A program made the translations under genes and the position numbers. Under the pieces are notes generated by a model, which saw only the letters and a program-made list of their open reading frames with translations, ran no database searches and had not been told where the DNA came from. From Arthonia radiata (taxonomy: Eukaryota; Ascomycota; Arthoniomycetes; Arthoniales; Arthoniaceae): a DNA stretch of 64,000 nt. Below are positions 55,121-64,000 of this stretch, piece by piece. Every line of letters starts with the position of its first letter. Position 1 is the stretch's first letter. The stretch is taken from the NCBI GenBank assembly GCA_002989075.1, contig PSQN01000012.1, positions 558,001 through 622,000 on the forward strand, read 5' to 3'.

Positions 55121-58100
55121 TGTTGGAAATTAACTAACTAGCTGGTTAGCCGGAACCCTCAGGGGCCCGGAGTATCGGACAGGTCCTACCAGCTGTCTCG
55201 GTCTAAAATAGAACAAGCCTTTTACCTAAAGGGTCGGGCCTAGTAGCCCGGGTCTAGGACAAAAAGAAGCATTGTACAACCCGTTCTAGACAGCTGGCCC
55301 GTAGTCTAAGACAACACAGAATAGACTTAAAAATTAACAGTTTTAGATAGACAGAATTACTGTCTTATGCGGTAAGTTATAAGTTATCTGGCCTCTATTA
55401 AAAAAATAGATATTTAGTAAGTTCTATACGGGCCGCTAGACTTAGATATATAAGCTAAAATCTTTTTAGAGAATTTTAGCTAACAAGACAGATAATATAA
55501 CAACAGATTCTCCTTGCTACTAAGTATTGTATCTATACTAAGTCTAAGTATTGCACTAGTCTTAAGCTAGTCTCGTCTTTCTACTCTTTGTAGTAGTATT
55601 CTTCTTCTTCCCTGTACCTTTTTAACAGGTTATAAGCTCGGGTTAGCACCAATTTCTTTTGAATTTCCTTTTTAGAAAATATTTCCTCTACAACACCTAT
55701 CGGCACCTCCGAACGATTCTATTACCAATCGACTCTAAATTTTTAGCTCAATTTAACTATTAAAACAGAATTTCCTTTTTTTGGAAATCTCCGACTATAT
55801 ATTTAGCTATAGACTCCTCTTATAAGATTCCTAAACTTAAGGGCTCGACTAATTGAGACATTTGGTCGATTCGAATAGAGGCCCTTTTAACTAAAAAGGG
55901 CTACAGTAATATTATAATCCCCTTTTCCGGCTATTTAGCTAGAGATATTACTAAAGCTAGCCGTTAGAAACGGTCAACAAGGATAGCAGCCCTTATTCGA
56001 CTAACTCTAGAGAACGGTCCCCTTATTTAAACAAAGGGGATCTATAACTCTCTAGAGCTTTGAGATAGCCTAAAAAGGTTATACGAATCGAAAGGTTTTA
56101 GTTTCGAGTTTCTAATTTGCAAGGAGCTCTTTAGTACTATACTTAATAAGGTAAAAAACCTTAAGCTTTATCTTACTAAAATTAGACAATTAACGGACAA
56201 TTTAGTAACCCGAGGACTAGTACTACCCAACAAGGTAGTAGCTGCCTACGTCCTTTACAATCTGACCTCCGAATACGAGTACACGGTAGCTATTATTAGC
56301 CAAAGCTATCGGCAAACGACTAGCAATATAAGTCTATAGGACTTATTTAGTTAACTTATAAACGAGTCTCGCCGAATCCGCGGTAGTACCCCAGTAGAAA
56401 AGGTTTTTACTGCAATAGACAATAAATCGACACAAAGGACCGGAAAAACATTAAAATCTTTAAGTAAAAACCAAGAAAAATGCCTCTTTTGCAACAAAAA
56501 GGGGCATAAACCGGCAACTTGATGGAAAAAATACCCAAATCTCCGGCTAAATTCCAATAAAAGCTCTAAAAACACCGATTTTTTAATATTTTCTATACAT
56601 AGTTCTAACCCACAAGAAGAACAATGCTTTACAGCATTACTAGACAGAGTTAATTACTCTACTAATTTTTAGATCCTCGATATAAGCTTAATAAGCTATA
56701 TTTACTCGAATATTAACCTTCTAACGGATATTCGGCCAACTAACCGGATTGTTCGTTGAAAAGGAGAGAAGTTAATCCGAGCCTTCTAGACAGGTAAAGC
56801 AAAACTGTTCTTTAAGAATAAAACAATTGTTCTAAACAAAGTTTTGTTTGTTAAGGAATTTAGAATTAATCTCCTAAGCTTTAACAAGCTTAGAAAGAGG
56901 GGAGGTAAGGTAACTCTTGGCCAAAACAAGCTAAAAGTTGATTAAACCGGACAACTAACTATCGAGGGGCGGTATATTGACGATCTAATAGTAATAGAAG
57001 CTCAGACTATTAATACAGTCTAATCTCTCTATACTATTTCTTCGAAAACTAACCTTTAGTATCAACGAATAGGACATATAGGCGAAAACGCCTTAAAACA
57101 GCTTAAAAAGGTTGCCCTAAGAATAGATCATTCAGACAAATCGGGAGATAATTGCTAAATTTGCTTCGAAGTAAAGGCAACGGCTAAAGCTAGCTAAGAA
57201 ACTCCGGACAAATCGGCTAATTATTTAAAAAAAGTCTACTTAGATATTTGCGGGCTAATTGTACCGCAAACCCCTTCTAAAGGTCGATTATTTACTAGCT
57301 TTATAGACAATAAAATCCGGTATACAACTACTGAGGTACTATAGTCTAAAGATTAGATTTTTAATGCACTATCTACCTATATTACTTAGAAAGAAACGTA
57401 GTCCGAGCATTCTTTTAAAAGAATATACTTAAACAACGCAAAAGAATACTGAGAAGGCCAGGTAAAACAGCTTCTAGAACAAAAAGAAGCTATTCTAACG
57501 ATATTTGTACTATATACCCCCCAGCAAAATAAACAAGTCGAACGCTTTAATCGAATAATTGTTAGTAAAGTTCGAGCAATGCTTTATACCGCCGAACTAC
57601 CCTAGATATATTAGAGTAAAGCGCTAAAAGCAGCTACTTATATTTACAATAGGACCCCTTATATCGGATTACTAGGGTTTATTACCCCGTACAAAGCAAA
57701 ATACGGCAAAAAACCGGATGTTAGTACTATTAAAATCTAGAGCTTAGTTACTTATCTTAAAGAACCTAAACTAAAAAAACTAGACGCTAGAGTAACTATC
57801 TATATCCTAATAGGCTACAGATCGAACTAATATAAGCTTTTAGACTCTAATAGCCGGAAGGTTTACTAAGGGAGAGACGTCTACGTCTAGAAAGGAAAAT
57901 TTGTTTGGAATCTACGGAGATCTACGGTTAATTAATTAATTAAGAGTATTCCTAAAGAGCTTAAAGAATAACTAAAAGTTAAGTTCAAAAATAAGCTAAA
58001 TCCGACCGCTAAATCTTAAGATAATAGGGAGATACCTCCCGATAAAGAAGGAAGTTCTCTATATAAGTATAATACATAGACGTCCCAATAATAAATTAGA

Positions 58101-58200
58101 ACAGAATGTTGTCTATTTAGGAAGGCTACGATCCTTAAAGAATATCTTCCCTCTAGTAGACGCATTCCTTTCTAGTCTCCTTAATAATTAGCTTGAATAC
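55121..58200 (+). mobile_element. Ty1/Copia fossil 2: 5' LTR, gag, integrase; truncated
   Basis: The 5' LTR spans 55121-55627 (507 bp, TG..CA ends). The internal region resembles fossil 1 and then continues through a gag region with a zinc-knuckle-like motif (about 56480-56525), a GAG-pre-integrase region near 57060-57200, and an integrase core (about 57235-57620). I do not see its reverse transcriptase; the element gives way to Gypsy-type sequence near 58200. It is broken in dozens of places and looks old. Order (integrase before RT position) supports Copia. Confidence 0.8.
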
Positions 58201-61200
58201 TAGTAGGACCTATCTAGGCCCTTTTTGCTATCTAACTGCTCTCTGCCCTACACCCAGATTACATTCTAATTATTCTAAACCTATAAGGGAGGCGGCCGGC
58301 AGTCAGGTACCTTATTAACGTCGCTTAGGGGTCAACCTGGTATAATTAAGTATAGCCGAGACTCTGTATATACGTTAAAATAAATAATATTAAAATTAAT
58401 TGATGACCGGTACTAGTAAGTACTATGTTCAAAGAGAATAAGTAAGGAACTAAGTACGCGACGGTAGTCGCTTTATATCCGCCGTACAAGTAGAATACAG
58501 AGCGTAGCAAAATATAGCTAATACCGAAGAAGACTAGGACCCTTACCTAGAATCTAGCGACAACGATAAGCAAGAGGACTTACAAGCCGGCAAACAGACG
58601 CCGAGCAGATCGCAAACTAGGAAGAACGATAGTCTAAACCAAAACAATAACGACAACAAAGAGGCTTACTAAGGCTCTAACCGCGAAGAATCCCTCTTTA
58701 GCGCCTTATTAAGCGTTAAGGTACAAAAGCTAAGATAAGAACTGCTAGTACAGTAGCAGCAGCACACTATTAAGAAGCTTAAGCTTAAAAAGCGAATGCT
58801 CAAAGTTGAGCTCTAGTTCGTCCGCAATTCGAGGGCTGGTAGTAAGCGGCTACAGGGCGATTTAAGCCTTTAAAGCTAGATTAACGAGCTTCTTAAGAAA
58901 AAGGCGTTTAAGCTCGAGAGAGCTATAAGCTCTATAGACACTCAATAGACTTAGATTATTGAGGAAAGATTTTAAATAGCTAACGTATCGGACTCCAACA
59001 ACGTTTATATTATTATTTAGTACGTTTAGAAACTTTCTAGAGACCTAGCGGATAGGTAGCAAACTTACGCTGAAGAGAACAAAGAGAAGACGTCGCTCTA
59101 CGTATAGACGTACTTTAAAGAATAGGTAATAGAATGTATTGTCGACCTAGCTACGGCTACTATAGCTAACACAGAAAAGTTCTTTATGTTAACGCAGAGT
59201 TCGACGTAGAAGCTTAAGAACTTTCTAAGCTTTCTACAGAACAAAGAAACTAAGTTACTAGGTAGCAAGATACTGAACCCGAATCAAGCTGTATTCTACT
59301 ATACGCGCTTACCTTTATAGATTAAGGCGAAGCTAATTAAGTAAGGTCTCTTAGAGAATCTACTTAAAGACACAAACAAGCTTCTAAAGAAAGTTTGTTA
59401 ATATATAAATATTAATCGTAATATATCGTAGGACGCCTGCAATACTAACACAAACCGAAATCGCTTCGGTAGCGGATCGGATATAAACTGTAGCGGTTAT
59501 AACGCTAGAGCATCTCTATAGGGGTTAGACCGCGGACAAGGCGGTTTATACCAAGGACAAGGCAACTTACTGGTCCGACAAAGAGATAATAGCTCTGTTG
59601 TACAGAAGCAACTAGGGTTAATATACAGTAAGGCAAATATTACCTACTTTACGTACAATTAGAAAGGGTATTATACTACTAAATGTACTATACCTCAAAT
59701 CGATATTAATTCGACGCCAGTTAGACGGAAAAACGATAGACCTTAAGGGTAAGCCTCGCGTCTCTAAAGCTTAAGACTATTAATTAACGGCGAGGACAAA
59801 TTAAAGTCTCGATATAGCTAAATAGGTCGCCGTAAGAGGTCCTCGCGCTAGTAGATTTCGGTACAAAAATTAACCTTATTAATTATCGTATTGTACTTAA
59901 AAGAGAATAACAAAAATTATATAGAGTAAAGCTCCTATATACTAAGTTTCTTAATAAAAATAAGCTATAGCTCTATAGCGCGTATAACGTAAATATAACC
60001 GTAAGAGACGTATATAGGGAGAAACGGTATTACTAACTTTACCTATATTCGGCTAACTTTGTAGGATACAGCCTCGTCTTAGAATACCTATAGCTTAAGT
60101 AAGTTAAGCCCTAGATTAGCTAAACGATAAGAACAATCGCTTGGGGAAACCTTCCTGCGCCTAAAGAACGGGTAGTAGAAGCTAAATCTGTTGAAATCGT
60201 CAGTAAAGACGTAATTTTAGTATATTTATAAAGAGACGAACAGTACTACTCCGCGATCCTATAAATAAGAGCGAATAAACGTTATAAATATTAAATAGCG
60301 GTTCTATTAGACGTTAGTTCGCCGCTAGACTAGATCCCGAATAGCGAGCCTAAGAAAGTAGAGAAGCGAGATAAGCTTCCTTCTTAGTACGCTAAATATA
60401 AAGATATCTTTTCTAAAGAACTATCGAGTAAGCTTGCGTCGCTTAGTAAGTATACTTATAAGATCGAGCTTAAGAATAGCATAGAACCTCCGTATAAGCC
60501 AATCTACTCTATATCGTAGAATAAGCTAAAGACGCTCCGAAAGTACCTAAATACTATAATTAAGAAAGAATAGATACAACCCTTTACTAGTCCGGCGGGT
60601 GCCCCGGTCCTATTTATACTTAAGGCAGACGGATCGTTGAAACTGTATATTAACTACCGCGGTTTAAACAATATAACTATAAAGAATCGCTATACATTAC
60701 CGCTAGTCTTTAAGATTCTTAATCGCCTCCAAGGCTCGAAGGTATTTATAAAGCTTAATCTTCGCGATACCTATTACCGTATCTATATTCGTAAAGGGAA
60801 TAAGTAGAAGACAGCGTTTTATACCCGATATAGGCACTATAAATACCTAGTAATACCTTTTAAACTAGTAAACGCCCCTGCTACGTTTCAGATATATATC
60901 TATAAAGCTATAGGCAATCTTGTTGATACTATATACATCGTTTATATAAACAATATCTTAATTTTCTCTGAAGACGAGGAAAGCTATAAAGGCTATATTA
61001 AAGAAGTCCTACGAAGGCTCCGTAAATAGGGTTTATTTATAAAGCTGTTCAAGTGTTAATTTTACATTACTAAGGTTTCTTTTCTAGAGTTTACCGTAGA
61101 AGTCGATAGTATCGAAATAAACCTAGAAAGAGTACAAACTATAGCTAAATAGCTAGTTCCTACCACCGTAAAGTAGATTCTGTCCTTCCTGAGATTTATA

Positions 61201-63465
61201 AACTTTTATCAGCAATTTATCTATAGATTTAGCTGTATCGTAGTGTCAATAAACGTACTAACGAAAGACATTAAGTTCATCTAGGACAAAGCCCAACAAG
61301 AAGCTTTTAAAGCGCTAAAGCAAGCCTTTATAAATGTACTAGTACTAACGTACTTTAACTCGGTACTATCGATTGTTTTAATAACTAACGCATTAGACTT
61401 TATAATAGTAGGTATCTTACTTTAGCTAAGAGAAGATAGCCGATTGCTATTACCATTGAATATTAACTTAAGCTTATCTATACTAGATATAGCGGACACC
61501 GCTCGGACTAGTATTAATAATAAGGTAAATATATATCTGTATCCGATAGCGTTCTTTTTAAAGAAATTTGTAGACGCTAAGCTAAGATATAATACCTATA
61601 ATAAAGAGCTTATAGCAATATAGACTAGCTTTAAGTACTAGCGTTATTACTTTATTGATATACAGTACTTAGTAAAGGTTGTAACAGACTACAATAATCT
61701 GCGATATTTTATAACAACAAAAGTATTATCTCGCCGATAGGCGCGCTAGACAGAAGACCTGTTAGCATTTAACTTTAAAATACTATACTATATAGATAGT
61801 AAGAACCTAGCAGACGCGCTATTGCGTTGTCTAGATTATAAGAATTTGCGTAGAGTAAAGAAAGATAACGCTAATAAGATATTATCGAGCCTATAGCAGA
61901 AGCTTAGGAGAGATACTACTTTGTCTAGTGCTAGGGAAGAGCTCTTTAGCCTAGAAGAAGGTATAATTGCTGTCTTAATTATATTGCTTAAAAATTAGTT
62001 TAAATACTATTAGCGGTTTAGCTACCGACCTAAAACTCTAAACGCGACTGTAACTTAAACCGAGGGTAAATCGGAGTTAGATACAGATCTTATACAGAAC
62101 GCCTAGGAGCGAGAAACGCGTCCGTCTTTTTCTACTAATACAGAGCCTTTTCCGGTAGCTCTTGTATTACGAGTTAAGGTAGTTACAGCTACCGCTCTTA
62201 AAATAGCTTATAATAATACTTCTCGGGGTCTTATAACCTTAATCCTCGAAGCTCAGTAGAGGGACGCCTTTATAAAGCAGAAAGTATCGGAGTTAAAATT
62301 ATTGGCTAGAACTAAAGGTTAGCAGAGTAATAAAACGGCAATAGATCGCCGTTAAGCCGATATAAGAAAGCGCTGTACGAGTCGAATTGACTTAAATACC
62401 CTAATAGGGCTCGACTCGGACTCCGAGTCTTTAAAGCACATAGAATAGTTAGTCGACAGCTACAGGTTATTGCATTAAGATAGTAAAATCTAGATACTAG
62501 AATGCTCTACGTTAAAGCTTAAAATTATAAGCAGAAATTATAATAATAAGCTTGCTGGCTACTTTAAGGTTAAAAAGACCCTTAAAATTCTAAAACGTAA
62601 ATATGCGTAGAAAAAAATAGCAACGTATATTAAAAACTTTGTTGCTAAATACAATATATACCAACAAACAGCCGTAAAGAGGTATAAGCTATATAGCAAA
62701 ATAGCGGCGATATCGGTTCCAATTGACCCCTTTAAGGATCTATTCTTAAACTTTGTTGTTAAACTACCGATAGTTTTTTTAAAAAACGGGGACATTGTTA
62801 ATTTAATTCTTGTAATTATAGACCGCTTCTTTAAGTTTATAACCTATATTCTAGTTAGTAAAACTATAGATACTATAGAGCTAGTAGAAGTGCTTTACAA
62901 ACATTAGACAAAAACGTCGGGATTCCCGAGAAGCCTCTTGTCTAATAGAGGATCTATATTTACTAGCTTATATTGAAGCACCTTCTACCAGTATTTAGCC
63001 GTAAAACGAAGGTTGAGCACAGCATTTTACCCTCAAACTGATAGCTAAACCGAGCGCTAGAACCAGAAGCTTAAAAACTACCTACGTATCTATATCTCTT
63101 GGGATTAAGATAATTAGTATAAGTATCTAGAAGAAGCTGTTTTTACGTACAATTTAAAAGTTTATTCATTAACAAAAATTTTACCGATTGAATATACGTT
63201 TGGTCGCGTTATAGACGTACTAGACGGCGCGCCGCCGCTAGATTGGTACCGCACCGTAGTTAAGCCAAACAACCTTCCTATCGGTAAGGACACCTCTTAT
63301 TAAGAGGAAAGGTAGCCTAGACTAGAACATTCTATAGTAGTTAAGTATATAAAAGAACGTCTTCTTTGTTAACAAGAAATAAAGCAGCAGCTAAAGAAAG
63401 CTTAGCGTTTATAGACAGAATAATACAATACCGAGCATATACCAAAACACTATATAGTAGGTAAC
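58200..63465 (+). mobile_element. Ty3/Gypsy fossil: gag, protease, RT, RNase H, integrase
   Basis: Parts are recognised in Gypsy order on the + strand: gag-like region about 58500-59700, a protease-like patch near 59850, reverse transcriptase about 60480-61060, RNase H about 61480-61720, and integrase about 62560-63200. No LTR pair could be delimited. The right end is cut by the Copia LTR at 63466. It is broken in many dozens of places, TA-rich and RIP-like; old. The left boundary with the Copia fossil is approximate. Confidence 0.8.
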
Positions 63466-63972
63466 TGTTAAAAAAGGGTGCAGGGAAGAAGAAGGATACT
63501 ACTACAAAGAGTAGGAAGACGAGACTAGCTTGGGACTAGTGCAATACTTAGGCTTGTTACAGGTACAATACTCAGTAACAAAGAGAAGCTGTTGTTGTGT
63601 TGTCTGTCTTGTTAGCTAGAATCCTCTAGAGGGATCCTAGCTTATATATCTAAGTCTAGCGGCCCGTGCAGGACTTACTAGATATCTGTTCTTTTGATAG
63701 GGGCCAGATAACCCGTAACTTACCGCACAAGACGGTAATTCCGTCTATCTAAAACTGTTAGTCTCAGTCTATCCCGTGTTGTCTTAGACTACGGGCCAGC
63801 TGTCTAAGACGGGTCGTGCAATGCTCCTTTTTGTCCTAGGCCCGGGCTACTAGGCCCGATCCTTTAGGTAAAAGGCTTGTTCTATTCTAGGCCGGGACAG
63901 CTAGTAGGACCTGTCCAATACTCCGGGCCCCTGAGGGTTCTGGCTAACCAGCTAGTTGGTTAATTTCCAACA
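63466..63972 (-). mobile_element. Copia-family LTR, reverse orientation, less decayed
   Basis: The reverse complement matches the LTR at 55121-55627 over its whole length, and both are 507 bp. It keeps more C and G than the other copies, so it looks younger or less RIP-mutated. It is either a solo LTR or the 3' LTR of an element that continues into the Ns. GTAAC precedes it and GT follows before the gap, which would fit a 5-bp target duplication but is only two bases of evidence. Confidence 0.85.
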
Positions 63973-63974
63973 GT

Positions 63975-64000
63975 NNNNNNNNNNNNNNNNNNNNNNNNNN
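63975..64000. other. Assembly gap (Ns)
   Basis: The last 26 positions are N. The gap begins two bases after an LTR end, a common place for assemblies to break. Confidence 0.99.

Noticed and set aside
56351-56575. 74-codon minus-strand frame, and the 78-codon frame at 62559-62795
   Set aside because: Antisense chance frames within retrotransposon fossils (zinc-knuckle and integrase regions lie on the + strand).
1-64000. tRNA genes, rRNA, CRISPR arrays
   Set aside because: I found no cloverleaf with A and B boxes, no rRNA core sequence and no regularly spaced repeat-spacer array. The 14-bp array has no spacers. A tRNAscan run would settle tRNAs.

Overview
The window looks like a piece of a filamentous ascomycete genome (Pezizomycotina). 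The support is short introns, mostly about 50-120 nt, with GT..AG ends and CTAAC/CTGAC-like branch sites; fungal gene families (Crh-type GH16 with GPI tail, GH20 hexosaminidase, CYP52-like P450, Rmt2, Isc1, NAD-GDH of about 1,100 residues, rhodopsin-like membrane protein); and AT-rich, TA-dense repeats of the kind left by repeat-induced point mutation (RIP). A dothideomycete would fit, but I cannot prove the class from sequence alone. The right edge runs into Ns, so this is a scaffold end or gap.

Layout. 1-1000: decayed 3' end of a pogo/Fot1-like DNA transposon, then a perfect 12-bp-arm hairpin. 1.6-37.2 kb: a gene-dense housekeeping block. In order it holds HST2 sirtuin (+), RMT2 arginine methyltransferase (+), a CYP52-like P450 (-), a secreted GH20 beta-N-acetylhexosaminidase (-), a GPI-anchored Crh-like GH16 (-), PRO2 (+), NAD-dependent GDH2 (+), a 14-bp minisatellite, a small lysine-rich protein (+), a mitochondrial carrier (+), RPL18/eL18 (+), ISC1 (-), SWD3/WDR5-like (+) and UBR1 (-). 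38.5-54 kb: an accessory region with a broken beta-lactamase-like hydrolase gene, a very AT-rich block, a 471-bp MITE with TA target sites, a broken cytochrome P450 split by a short repeat, then three intact-looking genes: a secreted SGNH/GDSL hydrolase, a rhodopsin-like seven-helix protein and a secreted or membrane-anchored Hsp70-like pseudo-ATPase. 54.3-64 kb: nested, heavily decayed LTR retrotransposons (two Ty1/Copia copies of one family, one Ty3/Gypsy, and a less decayed 507-bp Copia LTR in the opposite orientation).

How the genes relate. Few neighbours form a pathway. GH20 and Crh both act on chitin and cell wall and lie side by side on one strand. PRO2 and GDH2 both act on glutamate and are adjacent on the same strand. 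The rest is the usual mix of independent fungal genes. I saw no biosynthetic cluster, CRISPR array or tRNA gene.

The most unusual structure I found is compositional. In at least five housekeeping genes (RMT2, P450, GDH2 last exon, eL18, SWD3, and ISC1 on the other strand) the coding strand is strongly C-rich at third positions in the 5' part and switches, within roughly 50-150 bases, to strongly G-rich in the 3' part. RMT2 does this twice. The switch follows gene orientation, not the chromosome strand. No feature type names this, and it deserves quantification.
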